Of a stretch of DNA of 64,000 bases, positions 22,100-33,929 are shown piece after piece (the first letter of the stretch is position 1; each line of letters opens with the position of its first letter). A model generated the notes under the pieces. That model was not told the DNA's origin, ran no database searches, and was given only the letters and a program-made list of their open reading frames with translations. A program made the position numbers and the translations under genes. The DNA is from Chrysogorgia sp. JL179-B06 (taxonomy: Eukaryota > Cnidaria > Anthozoa > Scleralcyonacea > Chrysogorgiidae). Location of the stretch: NCBI GenBank assembly GCA_035772405.1, contig JAYKKM010000079.1, forward strand, positions 1,317,001 through 1,381,000, written 5' to 3'.

Positions 22100-24740
22100 A
22101 AAACACAAGAGAAGTATATGGAGAAGCACGAGCTACCGAGGCAAGTGTTTTCCTTTAGTGTTTATCACTTCACAAGGATTTCAATCACATTATAGAGACC
22201 CGGGCAAACGTATTCTATTATTTTTATAAAATAATTCACAATTGCATATACAAATGCTTTTGTGTTAATGACAATTCGCAATTATTTACTGACGTAATTC
22301 CGGTCTCCATAGCCTAATTGAGGCCATCACTAGAGTAAACACTATTTCTATAATAAATAAATAATAAATAATATGGTTGACTATCTGTTTCTCAAACTAA
22401 TTGTTTAAATAATCTGAATTTGGAAATACCATACATATCCACTATATATCTCTTTTCACAGTATATAATTGTGGTAATCAATAAATACAATATATTTTTC
22501 TTTGAAAATATTTTCTCTTTTCAACACGTTAAGTGTTTCATCCAAAAGTTAATATAAACTAAATTCTAATCAAGATCACACACCTCTATCCTTCCCTATT
22601 CCCGCCCCCCATCAAAGATTAAACCAGGCAAATATTTCATTATTTGACAGCAACAAACAAGTGGGTAGACATCGTGCAGTGTAAAGTATTATAGCCCAGA
22701 TTGAAAAGTTAAAAACAGGAATAAGTATGCTCGGTTGTCTGAGCTTGGCTGTTGTTCAGTGAACACCAAACGTATTGTAAAACAGGGCATAAAATCAGAC
22801 ATAATTTTCTCCACTCGACACTCGTGCTCGTCGTGGATTAATTTGTGTGTGTCAGACCATGGATAGTAAATAGACCAGACGAAACATACGCAACACTGTT
22901 TTGCCCAAACACGAACTCTATTCATCGTTGGTCAAGACGATTGGGCGCCAAGAGACAATTCCTCCAACCCACAAAAGCTTAAAAACAATGTCTACCGCTG
23001 TAGTTACGACTACCTTTAACAGCAGGTCACGTAAAATCTTAATTGGCGGAAACATGAAACAATTTAATACAAAAACAACGTTTTGTCTGTAGTTGTTTTC
23101 TTCCTCAATGCCGTCATTGCCATCGACCGTAATTGCACATACCAGAATACAAATTGCTGTAAGTGCTAGCTGCTTTTGTAATTCGACCACAGCTATTTTG
23201 TTAATATATTCTTTATAAAGAATATGTTAATACTACAAATATTCATAATTATATTGACTTTGGTTGAACAATCTAAAATTTAAAGATTTCTCTAATTAGT
23301 CGTGTCACACTCTCTCTCGAGCTCTCTCTCTCTCTCTCATTATTTGTGAAGTGCTTGCGGTAACTCTTTTACATAAATGATATCGTTAATACATTTCACG
23401 TTTCTTTTTGATAGTTCAACTGTTCCTTGTTGTTGTAGCCGGACACATGGCGAACTTAGTCTAGTTATAGTCTAGCCGACTGTGAAGGTGTCTTAGCTTA
23501 TTTATCGAAATAACATTTGACATGATGTATTTAAATTTCAACACAGATATGACATTTGACTTAAAAAAGCCCTTGTTTGAAAATGTTGGTAGCTCTACGA
23601 GACCTCAACAAGCGGAACCTTGAACACAAAAAACAACTTTACAAAGACAGACCCGAGCTTGTTTACGACAATATCATTGGTGTGAAAGCCGAGGGGTTTC
23701 CCAATAGCTTAATATGTCTTATTTCCGGTCACCGGACACGGTATGTTTGTACCACATCTTACAATATCAAACTATATTCAAACGAATGAATAAAGATACT
23801 CGCCGATATTTATTGTAATGTTGGACATTTCCTGAAGTTTATGAAAATGGATAAACAGTAAATGTAGATGTTTTTAATACAGGTACTAGAGGGGAAATGT
23901 GTTTTTTATAAAACGAGGTAAACAAATGCCAGGTCTAGTCAATAGTTCCGCCGAATACCATGGATATTTACTATAGTCTATTTACTATCCATGCTATTAC
24001 AGTACAAACTAAAGAAAGTTAAAGCATTTTAAATTTGCCAGGGGACATTAAAATATGAATACGGTTGCAGCATGTTAACAACTAGAATTTATTCAGTCTC
24101 ACCATCTTTTCTATTATAAACTGTCTTTGTATTTAAATTTCGGAAACAACCTATTCTTTACAAGTAATAGTTCCTGCCACAATTCTGTACATTATAAGTA
24201 TTTACATTAAATTTTCTTTTCTGTTAGTGTAGCAGCGTCAAATAGACTATATTTTACACAAGTAAATTATAAACCACTATTATATTTTTGATTTTTTTTT
24301 TGACCGGCCGAAGCACGTGTCTTTTCTTCGTGTTAAAAACACATTACCATTATTTCAACCATAAGATGTCTAGATTTCTGACGAGTTGAAAGCAAAATTG
24401 GCAAGCAAAATGCTTCGTCACAAGATTTCAACAACCACTCATACAATTGTACAATAAATTGGAGTGATAATACATTAAATTCGAGTAAGCTGTTTTTCAA
24501 CCATTTCGGGATTATGTACAGGTGTTATTATATATCTTTAAGGAGATTATCAATCAGCCTTGCTATGAATCTATGAGTTTCTCCTGGTTTCTCATACATC
24601 GAGACGATGATGGTCAAATGGTTTGTCGCCCACGAAACTGGGTCGCGTGATTGCAATTGTAAACAAAATCGCTCCGTCCATATTTCCCCCACTGCTTGGA
24701 AACCGTTGAGAATTGTTTTTGTCGAAAATAGTATTCAAAA
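22100..24740. other. Gene-poor interval after the raftlin-like gene
   Basis: About 2.6 kb of AT-rich DNA with a (CT)n tract near 23310-23338. Short open frames occur (for example 22918-23190 minus, which starts with a signal-peptide-like hydrophobic stretch), but none has a recognisable family, splice support or promoter. I see no supported gene. Confidence 0.5.
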
Positions 24741-24748
24741 AAATACTT

Positions 24749-25153
24749 CTATACAGTTTGAGAGCGAGGACGTCTCTCCACAGAACCTTGGGTTTCCTTG
24801 TATTTCTTCTTGCGGTATTTACGGCTTTCGTCTTTGAGAAAACGACCGGAGTTCAAAGCTCTTTCACGGTGTATTGCGGACAGGGTCAGGTCAAATTTTA
24901 CTTCCACTTTGGCGAGGTCTTCACCGTCTACCTCTTTGATAACTTCCAAGCTTGGCTGGTAAACGTCGCGGAAGATTTTACTAATTGGTTTCTTTCGCCT
25001 CTCGCAAAAGCCATTTATATAACAACTGTCGATACTTTTTTCTATAATTTCTAGCTCTTTACTGTAAAACGGAAGCGTCAATTTCAGACACACAGCTACC
25101 TCGTCGTTTTTTACGTCGGGAATGGTCCACTCGTTGTCTGTAACCACCACCAT
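24749..25153 (-). CDS. Small intronless protein, new paralog family, member 1
   Basis: Unrecognised 134-residue protein from a single exon, start ATG 25153. It shares with members 2-5 a middle motif KKPISKIFRD..QPSLEVIKEVDGED, a C-terminal motif FDLTLSAIHRERALNSGRFLKD followed by a Lys/Arg-rich stretch, and a final RRPRSQTV. No signal peptide, no membrane segment. The middle is acidic and the C-terminus strongly basic, suggesting a soluble cytosolic or nuclear protein. The N-terminal MSDxE block seen in other members is weak here (DNEWTIPDV). Upstream on its strand are a CCAAT box (25357-25364) and an E-box CACGTG (25335-25340). Paralogy is read directly from shared motifs; function is unknown. 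Confidence 0.6.
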   Translation of the reverse strand: MVVVTDNEWTIPDVKNDEVAVCLKLTLPFYSKELEIIEKSIDSCYINGFCERRKKPISKIFRDVYQPSLEVIKEVDGEDLAKVEVKFDLTLSAIHRERALNSGRFLKDESRKYRKKKYKETQGSVERRPRSQTV

Positions 25154-25159
25154 GTCAGC

Positions 25160-28100
25160 TAATATACGTTGTAGAACGAACGGTTGTCGTATTAAACGAT
25201 CACATACTTTATCTTCTGCAAACGGCGAAGCAGAAATCCTCTTAGCAACTCCCCTGCCGACTTAAAATGACTTGACCAGAGCGATGAAATTTACATTTCA
25301 CTTCACAATGAAATAAACATTACAAAAACAAGTATCACGTGGCGCAACGCGCATCCTGATTGGACAAGCGAACTTGTTTACTACGCACACCAAACGCAGA
25401 TTTAACAATATAATCTATTTAATTGAATCTCGCTTTTGAGAAGAAAAATAACAAAGAACTACCGGTTTAATTTAGATTTTTTGTTGACAAGTAACTCACG
25501 CAAACGCTTGAATAAAATCATTCGAGCAAAAATCGTGAATACAGTGTTTGACGATCGCACGAAAGCGATTGACAAAAGCATCAATATCGCTCACAGCCCA
25601 GTTCGGACCACTTTCTACACCCGCTCCGCTGTCTAAATATCGCTCAGTGCTATAACTATTCTTCTCAAATTAACAATACATTAAACCATCATGTACAATA
25701 AGCGCTATTGTCTCTGCATCGTTAACACTTGAGGTGTATTTTAAAAAGAGAAAAATTTCCATATACAGGCTTTCCAACTCGTTAAAATGGTCTAAATTTA
25801 GAGTATGACGCTTGTTTTGTTTGTTGTTCTGTGCCATAAACCCAAGAAATGTATGTTTTGTCGAGATTTATAATTCTAGTTGAATATAAACGAGACGACG
25901 AACACATTTGTTGGACACCCTTGATTTGATATATAGTCTCATATTTCAGATCTTATCTAAGGGCCCACCTACCATCCAAATTATTCAGGGGCAAAATCAG
26001 ATTCCTTTAAATGATTTACAAATTAACGCAGTAATAAAATGCCCTAATGGTATAACAACTATTTTTTTACAACGTTTCCAGGGAAACAAATCAATCAATG
26101 TGAGATAATCATTACCTAAATATACTCCAAAGTCCAAAATATCTGTGGGTCTACCTTTTAAAACTCGACTTATATTTACAAAGCATTAGTCTACCATATT
26201 TTGATTCTAGCAGTACTGTATCAGGGCAATATTCAATAAGGACCTGTATCTAGTTAGTGAGCTTCACTTACTAAGACAACAAACATGTTGACTTTATCAA
26301 AAGCTGTGTCTCCAATGCCCCTGATAAGATTTCTTGTATTGGAGTGTTGTTATTATTTTTACAAAAATAAGCCATATTAGATAATGAGCTTAGCAGCTTG
26401 TTAATATCCCACAGGCTAGCATATTTATTCCATGATTCTTAATGTTTTACTTGTTTTTTTCAAATCTTTACTTTTGTAATCGACCAGGGTTTCCAATAGA
26501 AATTCCATCAGGAGGTGTTTGACATTATTACAGACGGCGCAATGCGGCCATAACAATATATAAAACTAGTATTCTTTGAAAAATTCCTCAAAGTAGATGG
26601 TGGTGAATGGCATACAGCCGGCGGTTTTCCACCGGCTTCTATTTGGAAACCCTCATCGACTGACTGTACCTATACACTGACCTGAAGAATGGTACATCGT
26701 CTGAAACATCATCTATGGAAATACATAAGTACGGCTTACTTAAGTATTTTTCAACACATTGAAGTTCTCTTATTTCTCCTTTTCATATTATATCCAGTTC
26801 TTTTGATAACTTAGCAGCTTTCGTATTTATTCCTATGTTATAAACAGGCTAATTTCTAGATCAGCTTCATTTTGCCGTTTATATGAAAATGATTGTCCAA
26901 CCAACATGTATTTCCTCAAGATTTATATGTATATATATATTTATTTTCATGGGAAATTTATAAAACCTGCAAATGCATGCATAAAACATTCTGTTTACAC
27001 AACATGCAATAATAAAGTCAAAATGACAAAAACTCATTGTTTAGAATATGCTGATTCAATACCGTACAATCATCTAAATTGTGTACTGGGTATTCGACCA
27101 TTTAGCAAATTCATTTACAATTTATTCTGCCAAAGTGCAGTTTGCTTATAAATGTTGTTTATTCAAAAGGAGATGCAACCTCGTACCAAGGGGCTGTCTC
27201 CGCTCCCCCACAGCAGGCGGGGGGTTGGGGGGAGTGGCAGGCAGTGTGGCGCAGTAAAAGTAAGACCCTGGGTGCGAGGTTGAAAGAGATGCAAAGCTTA
27301 TTTACACTCTGTTTGAGAAACACAAGAAGTTAACACTAGCTAGGTCATCCTCCGCTCATCGCTCTACAACTTCGATCCCAAGATAAAATTTGGAAAGACT
27401 CTAAAATATCTTACAGCAGTGCAATGCTTTTCAACTTGTTACCTATTAGCCTTGAAGAAAATCATTGAAAACTATACTGTAAACTTGTTAAAAACTAAGC
27501 TAAAAGAGTTCTTCATTCAATTAAACTTCAATGTTGACCACATCAATAAATTCTGCTGTACATTATGCAAGCATGTAGTAAATGTCAGTGCATGTTACGG
27601 AATGATGGCTAACTATACGTCAGGCCTCAGTAAACTGCGCGAGCGTGCGAGCACCGCTCGCAGGCACATTTTCAATTTGTGCAGGCACAAATTTTGTTGT
27701 TGATTTTTTAGCAGATTATTAAAACTGTGTTACTAAAACTTGAAAAGGAACACAAATTTTGCAGGCACACTTCCAACTTCTAAATTCTGCTCGCAGGCAC
27801 AAAAATATATTAATGAGGCCTGCTATACGTAGAAATATACTAAATTAAGGAGTAATAATAATTATTATTAATAATAATAATTAATTTCGTTTTTTCATGG
27901 TAACAATTTATACACCAGTGATAACCTCACTACTTTTGACTTTCTTCAATATTTCATCAATGGCACCTTTCAGAGGATGTTGGCTGTGCCAAGTACTAGC
28001 ATCAAATGTTGTATAAAGATGTTCAAATCATATGCAATGTTTAGTTGTTTGAGGACTGTAGATCCTTTGGTATTGAACCTAATGACTGTACCTAATATTG

Positions 28101-28440
28101 CTCTTACTTGAGGGTCGTGAAGGGTAAAATGGGAACTGGGATTTGTCTATTGTTAGCACTTGGAACTGGGATTCTTAGGTATTTTCTTCACTGGGAATGG
28201 GATTAAAATGACACTGGGAATGGGAAAACTTTAATAAAGAGAGCATGTGATTGAGATTTTAAAATGTGTTAATAAGGCCAAGAAAAAAAACACCTGTGTT
28301 TCCTATTTCATGCTGAAAAAAATTAGGTAGGGTAGGTCGGTTTTTCTTTCTTTTTTTTACTTTTTTTTTCAAACATTGCATGGACGAACAATAGGTTTTA
28401 CCAAACCATGCTGATATTGAGGATGCTGCCAGGATCAGTG
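25160..28440. other. Gene-poor interval between family members 1 and 2
   Basis: Contains a family-F repeat copy (26735-26830), a GC-rich patch with inverted GCAACCTCG..CGAGGTTG ends (27170-27290) and TGCAGGCACAAA inverted motifs (27650-27800). Also AATAATTATTATT-type low complexity (27850-27890) and GGGAACTGGGA-type repeats (28125-28240). No supported gene. Confidence 0.5.
26735..26835. repeat. Interspersed repeat, copy 2 of the 3285-3500 family
   Basis: CTTAAGTATTTTTCAACACA, then TTGAAGTTCTCTTATTTCTCC, TTTTCATATTATATCCAGTT and AACTTAGCAGCTTTCGTATT match the right arm at 3398-3495 nearly base for base. Confidence 0.7.
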
Positions 28441-28454
28441 AACTCTATATATAT

Positions 28455-28559
28455 GTTATTTACCGGCTGGGAGGTCCGTACTGGAAAAATATTTTCCCGA
28501 AGTTTCTGAGACTGAGGGAAATATTTTTCCAGTACGGACCAACCAAAACGGTAAATAAC
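28455..28559. repeat. Long hairpin with GGTCCGTACTGG arms
   Basis: GGTCCGTACTGG followed by AAAAATATTTTCCC (28473-28498) is matched by its exact inverse (28515-28540) around a 16-base loop. Outer ends GTTATTTACCG and CGGTAAATAAC are also inverse. Another GGTCCGTACTGG...GGACCTC inverted pair follows at 28621-28648. Probably a foldback transposon family. Confidence 0.65.
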
Positions 28560-28944
28560 GTGTTTATTTTTTCGAGCAAAGTCAAAAAAATTGCAATTTT
28601 TTGGTGCGAAAAGTTGCGAGAGGTCCGTACTGGTGTGATACGGACCTCGTACTCAGCCAATCAAAAGGCTCTATTTTAGTTACGGACCTGAGTTATGGAC
28701 CTCAAAAAAAAAAAAATCTATATTATTATCTATATTGTTATCTATATTGAGTTCACTGGCCAGGATCGGAAGCCATGTTTGCTATCCCAGGATGCAAATC
28801 AAGCTGCAACTCGAAGCCCAGGCTTCTCAAAATTTCAATAGAAAGATTAGAACTGGAAACCAAGGTATTTTTTATTTTGGCCAAATGGAATGGGATTTGC
28901 TAAATTTTGTACGTTGGGAAATGGGATCTAGATTCCCCCTTCAA

Positions 28945-29158
28945 GACCCTCTTACTTCGTGTACTGGACACAGAAATTTAGCACTGTATAGAACTGCATC
29001 ATTCTTTAAAAAAAAACGTTTATTTTTGTCTTGGAATTGTCCAACTCATGAATCTATCCCAGATAAAATAAACGGGATTTTTTAAAGAACGAGGCAGTTC
29101 TATACAGTGATAACTAACATTTTACTCATGCAAATTTCTGTGTCAGGAAGTAAGAGCC
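28945..29158. repeat. Foldback element
   Basis: Left motifs ACACAGAAATTT and CACTGTATAGAACTGC, then TTCTTTAAAA, recur inverted at 29075-29150 (TTTTAAAGAA, GCAGTTCTATACAGTG, AAATTTCTGTGT). Outer CTCTTACTTC / GAAGTAAGAG also match. No coding capacity. Confidence 0.6.
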
Positions 29159-30233
29159 CCTATTATAATTTGGTGCTACGTCCACTTGTAGTTCACAGCA
29201 GTTGTATAATTTATTTTTCACATTCCAATATACAAGAGCTCAGTATATAGATCATAGTCGTAGATGTCATACCTATGCAGACGTTCCACAGGTCAGAAAA
29301 CAAAAGTGGAGATTCGTCGGATACCACTAGTTCCATCAACAAGACTTAGAGTCATCTATTGAAGACCTGACCCAGTAATCCTTCAAATATAAACATTCAA
29401 GTTGGTGGTCTCCTCCTGGAGAAGTGAGTTTCACTTTGCCTTGAATCGCTTCCTTGATAATCGAGGGCACGCATATATTACAAACTCATTTTCGTTCTTG
29501 GAACTTTCATTTTTATAATAAATCCAGAATAGATCTATATTCTATACTGGTCAGAGCGCATATGGCGGCCATATTGGAATTTAAAAATTTTAAAAAGCGC
29601 GCGAAATTATCTTACTAACTCGTTACCAATCTCTGCGCCCAGCGCGCGAGCATCTGCCAAAGCGCGAAGGCTCTGGGAACGAGATTGGCCAAAGCTTCTG
29701 ATTAACAATAGTTAGTAATTAGTATAAATCTTAGCTAAAGGTGCTGATATACACCTTGATACAGCAGGATTTTTCCAGCATTGCAACGTCCTTCTTCCAA
29801 TTTGTCTCACAACGATTTCTGTAACCAGATAATTTACATTTTGCGCGATAAAATACGCATGATAAGGAAGACACAAGCAGACAGTGGTGTACTGACCCCT
29901 GGTCTAATTATTGTCAAACAATAAATCACGAAATCGTCAGTAATAACAAAGATTAACGACAGTCTGGAAGATCACATTCAGGGGTTTTGTTATATCAGGC
30001 AAGCAATGAAGCTTGCTTAGCTTAGCACCCCTCAGTTTTATATCATCCACCATCGCTATTGGCACTTAATACTGTCTAAAAGTGTCTATAACTAGTTTCT
30101 AAATAGATAGTGACAGGTTTTTCTACTCAAATGTCTGTTTATAAATCATAAACTACGAGCGCTCCTTTCACTTAGTATGCCAATGCCATATTCCTGAGCA
30201 ATGTTCATATATTTATGCAGCTCGTGCACATTG

Positions 30234-30728
30234 TCATGTTTTAGCTTTGGCAACTGTTGAACCCAAAATCGCAGAAGGATCGTGTCTTCGTCTCTTCCTT
30301 CTAACAGACTGGTTTTCTTCTAGCGAGCCATTGTCGTGGTGACGGTGGTGTCGGTGATGTCTTCGACGATATTCTTGCTTGGGTCGCGAACAGTAGCGCC
30401 AAGCTCTTTCTTGGTGAATGGCCGACAACGAGAGGTCGTAAACTTCCTCCTCGGAGCTATGCGCGTAATCTTCTGCTGGCGAGATTTCCTCTTCCTCTTC
30501 TATGTCCTCTAAGCTTGGCATATAAGAATTCTTTCGAAAGATTTTCGTAATCGCTTTCTTCATTCGATAGGGCATCGGACTTTCTTGGCTTTCGTGACAG
30601 TGCATCGCTTCCACTTCTTCTTCCGTTGCATTTTTTTCAAACTGATATTCATAATCGTAGACATTTTCGGCGTGTTCCCAATCCTCCATTGTCACTGGAG
30701 AATCGTTCAGTATCCTGAACTTGCACAT
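30234..30728 (-). CDS. Small intronless protein, new paralog family, member 2
   Basis: Unrecognised protein of 164 residues from the first ATG in frame (30728, MCKFRILNDSPVTMEDWEH). Blocks in order: N-terminal DSPVTMEDWEHAENVYDYEY; middle KKAITKIFRKNSYMPSLEDI followed by an acidic run; C-terminal VYDLSLSAIHQERAW; then Arg/His-rich tracts and RRKRRRHD, which could be a nuclear localisation signal. It is the longest and most basic-ended of the five members and has an extra C-terminal tail (..GSTVAKAKT). It has the best promoter in the cluster: TATATAAA about 120 bp upstream of the ATG with CRE-type sites (separate entry). Intronless, no signal peptide. The combination suggests an inducible regulatory protein; this is inference. 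Confidence 0.62.
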   Translation of the reverse strand: MCKFRILNDSPVTMEDWEHAENVYDYEYQFEKNATEEEVEAMHCHESQESPMPYRMKKAITKIFRKNSYMPSLEDIEEEEEISPAEDYAHSSEEEVYDLSLSAIHQERAWRYCSRPKQEYRRRHHRHHRHHDNGSLEENQSVRRKRRRHDPSAILGSTVAKAKT

Positions 30729-30832
30729 TTTCGTCGATAAACGCAACAACTACTTGAGTACTTGTCTTCTCTTCTAAATACAGATAAAATATGACTTTTT
30801 CTCCTATCAACAGATTTATAAAAGATAAAATA

Positions 30833-30909
30833 TGACGTCATAAAAACACTTTATATAGCAATGGACGAATAAGAAAAAGGAAAGGCATTGACGCATTCCC
30901 ATTGCGTCA
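30833..30909 (-). promoter_or_regulatory. TATA box and CRE sites upstream of family member 2
   Basis: Reading along minus: TGACGCAAT (30909-30901), a further CRE half-site (plus-strand TGACGCA at 30889-30895), TATATAAA (30857-30850) and then a perfect palindromic CRE TGACGTCA (30840-30833), all 105-180 bp before ATG 30728. A canonical TATA with CRE/ATF sites is typical of stress- or cAMP-inducible animal genes. Confidence 0.5.
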
Positions 30910-31178
30910 TAAAAACTCAACGTCTTGAAATACTATTACCATGCATCATTCGTAACAAATATGTCAAACGCAAAATGTAGCCATTTCAAAACTTGAATAG
31001 TAGGTATATATACGGTCGCGGGTCCAGAAGCCAGTTTATGAGAGGATGCATTGCCAATGCTTCCATATACTATAGTCTAGAATCCATTAAATAAGATTTA
31101 GTTGCAATATCAACTAGATTGTCATATCCGGCAATGATTCTAGTATTTGCGCGCACAGGAAACTGCAGACAAGACTGA

Positions 31179-31381
31179 CAAAACGCACGCCGTTCAAAGA
31201 TGTAGTACTGCATCTTCAGAAGCGTGTAAAACAACACGTTTAAAGTTGATGTAACATTGACGTAAACTTACGTCAATGTTACATCAACTTTAAACTTACG
31301 TCAATGTTACATCAACTTTAAACGTGTTGTTTTACACGCTTCTGAAGATGCAGTACTACTCCTTTGAACTCGTGCGTTTTG
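31179..31381. repeat. Large near-perfect palindrome
   Basis: Arms of about 64 bp (31202-31265 and about 31295-31358) are exact inverses by eye, and similarity continues outward (CAAAACGCACG...TTCAAAG against CTTTGAA..CGTGCGTTTTG). The spacer is a second copy of ACTTACGTCAATGTTACATC plus AACTTTAAA, part of the right arm. Confidence 0.8.
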
Positions 31382-31389
31382 CCGCACGT

Positions 31390-33470
31390 TCTGAGACAGG
31401 GCTGGTAGGCTTTGAACCATCAGGATATCCAACGTTACGGTAACGTTAACTAGGGGCCCTTCTCGCTAGGGGCCCTTCCCTAGTTTAAAGCATTATAACA
31501 CAGTAGCCACTGTTGAATGGTGAAGCGAAATTGGGCGTCCTTAAAACAGAACACAACGAAATTTTACGATAAACTACACTGCAGTACAAGGTTGCAATTA
31601 ACCATTTTCTAAATTATTCCAGTCTGCAAGTGTAGTATAACTTGAGAGTCAGACGGCTTTCAGATACAACAGAGCTTAAATAAAAAAATAATCATGATTT
31701 AGTGAAGTCTTTTCGTTTAAAATTTCACAAATGTCATGGCAGCCTTCTATCGTATGCGTTCTAGTCACAACTTGCGCTCATGTCTCAGAAAATGATCAGA
31801 AATAGTTCATCCCCGCATACCGAGTCTGTCAGTCATGTTCAAATACACGCGCTATTTTGACGATGGAGCCGAGGACATTTTCAAATATCTAGTTTCCTTC
31901 CTGTTTAACGTTGCGAATTGACCAATAGAAAGGAGGGGAATTGCAAAATATACCAGCTGTGAAGTAATTGTTTTTTGCTTTCAATTTGGCCCAATTCCGG
32001 TTTAATCCCTTCACAATACTTATACTTCCTTGCAATCCCAGCGAAAATATTGCTCGCACAGCCTTGGAAGCGATTTGACTCGGAAAAAAGAAGCCACAGA
32101 GTTGCCTGCAAGGAGGCTAGTTTCAATCTATCAAATCTTATCCCGGCATTACCACAACTCTCTCTCTCTATATATATATATATAACTCGTGACTAGGCTC
32201 TCGGCAACGGCCTCTGTAGCTCAAAAGCCAGAGCACTGCACTATAGGGTGGCGGATTCAATTCCAGCCGGGAGGCCTTGATGTTACATTTTTCGCAACAG
32301 GTCCCGGTTTAAGGTCTTTATAAAATGTAAACATTTCAACACTCGAAATTTTCCTTCACCACAACTCCTTAGAGAGAATGAGCACGTGGTGATTGATTAC
32401 TTCCCGCCCTTCTTTGTGAATCACTTCGCGATCGCGCCCTTCTTTGTGTGTATCGGTAATGAATGAGATGAAAGACATAAACATGTCTCCATTCTTTTTA
32501 ACAAAGGATATGAACAGATCTGACTTTTTGTCAGGGCTCCAAAACAATCTCATACCGTGAGGTCAAGCCCCTCTTGTAAATACTATAGTTGTCAGGTCAC
32601 ATGTCACCTGTTTCAATATCCTGTCTCGCTGTAAACAGAAGAAATAGATTTCCATTTGAAAGAAACTGAGAGAATAGTTCCAACACCCGAGTTCAAAAGA
32701 CTTTCAAATCTAGTGTGCCACCAGTTGTTGACCAAACTATAGCCCTCGAACTGGTGTCAAATTACTTTCATTAAATTGAGATACAGAAAGGAAGCTATAT
32801 ACGCCAGAGATATATGTTTTATAGGCACCACTATCCATAAAAATCTCTGTAAAGCAATATGTTCCCAATCAAGTCAGCCTATATTACTGCAATTGCGATG
32901 AAGCTAGAACAACAGTAAACAATTTTGATTAAACAAAGAGATAAAGGAATATTTTTCTAACAAATAGACCAAAGGCAAAGATACATTCGACGGGATTGCA
33001 ACAATATGTTTATCACCACTATGAGTCTCAGTCTGATCCAAAATGGTTCACAACATTCACAGTATTCTAATGTGGATTTAGCAGACGTGCAGGCAAATGA
33101 CAATGTTAGAAATTAAGATAAGATTGTATCATAGGAGTGTCGGAACAGATCGTAATCTCAATTATTAATTACTTCCTCCATAAGGAAATCGCAAATAACA
33201 AGAATAGGAATACTAGATCTAATAAGGAATGTTTTATAACATTATATAGATGTATGAAAATAAACTAATAAATATAAGAATATAGTCCAATCCCATAAAC
33301 TAGGAACATTTTTAATTCTACCAGTGAAAATGTCTCAACGTAATATTTTGTAATATGCATAGCAAATGCAATTAATGTAGAACGCGCCAAAACTGTGGAA
33401 CGCGCAATGAGCATATGATTTATTTACAATCGATCATATTTATCCAAGCCAGAGGCTCATGTTTTAAGCG
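31390..33470. other. Gene-poor interval with one full SINE
   Basis: Apart from the family B SINE at 32134-32372, this stretch holds AT-rich DNA with a TAGGGGCCCTT short duplication (31452-31484). No supported gene. Confidence 0.5.
32134..32372 (+). repeat. SINE family B, full copy (tRNA-headed)
   Basis: ATCTTATCCCGGCATTACCA leader, (TC)n(TA)n, then tRNA-like GGCCTCTGTAGCTCAAAAGC...GGATTCAATTCC (32211-32276). The tail includes TTGATGTTACATTTTTCGCA and ends near CACAACTCCTTAG. Matches 54509-54788 (minus, full), 832-935 and 34565-34680 (partial). Confidence 0.75.
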
Positions 33471-33479
33471 CTCGACTAT

Positions 33480-33655
33480 TCAGTTTATCACTCTTAGGTG
33501 AACAGAAAACCCAACTGATAGGGATTCCGAGGGGCTACGATTTAAGGTCGTTTTCCGAGAAGACCCGAAAGTCTTACCATATACTGGTGTTGTTGCAAAG
33601 GCAGTACCTTCTCCTCAATTATTTTAAGACCCTGAGTGGTGGTCCGACCCAGGAT
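33480..33655 (-). repeat. SINE family C, copy 2
   Basis: Inverse of the family C body: CACTCTTAGGTGAAC, AAACCCAACTGATAGGG, GATTTAAGGTCGTTTTCCGA, GAAGACCCGAAAGTCTTAC and GACCCTGAGTGGTGGTCCGA. The tRNA-like head is missing. Confidence 0.7.
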
Positions 33656-33929
33656 AAATATATATTCAGTATAAATTTACAAATAAAATTATTATTTGTA
33701 AATTGAACAATAATAAAAAGGAACATAAATAAAATGGCCCTTTAAGAGTTTAAGGAAAACATAGACACACACTATGACCTGCAGAGACATGAGTACTTTG
33801 CACTCAGGCAACCTTAAAACAAAGAAAATAAATGCCTCGTATAGTACCAAGAGAGAAATACCAATGTCTTCCTCGTTCCACACAACGCCATTCAGAGAAT
33901 TCGTCTTCAGGACGATGACTTCAAAACAA

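Noticed and set aside
23019..23092. RKILIGGNMKQFN resembling the triosephosphate isomerase N-terminus
   Set aside because: The match is a few residues only, the essential GNWKMN Lys context is not preserved, and no other exon of that gene is seen nearby.
22918..23190. Minus frame of 90 codons starting with a signal-peptide-like stretch
   Set aside because: Only the first 24 residues look signal-like; the rest has no Cys pattern or recognisable family and no promoter or splice support.
24713..25054. Plus-strand open frame opposite family member 1
   Set aside because: Antisense shadow; the minus frame carries the motifs shared with four other loci.
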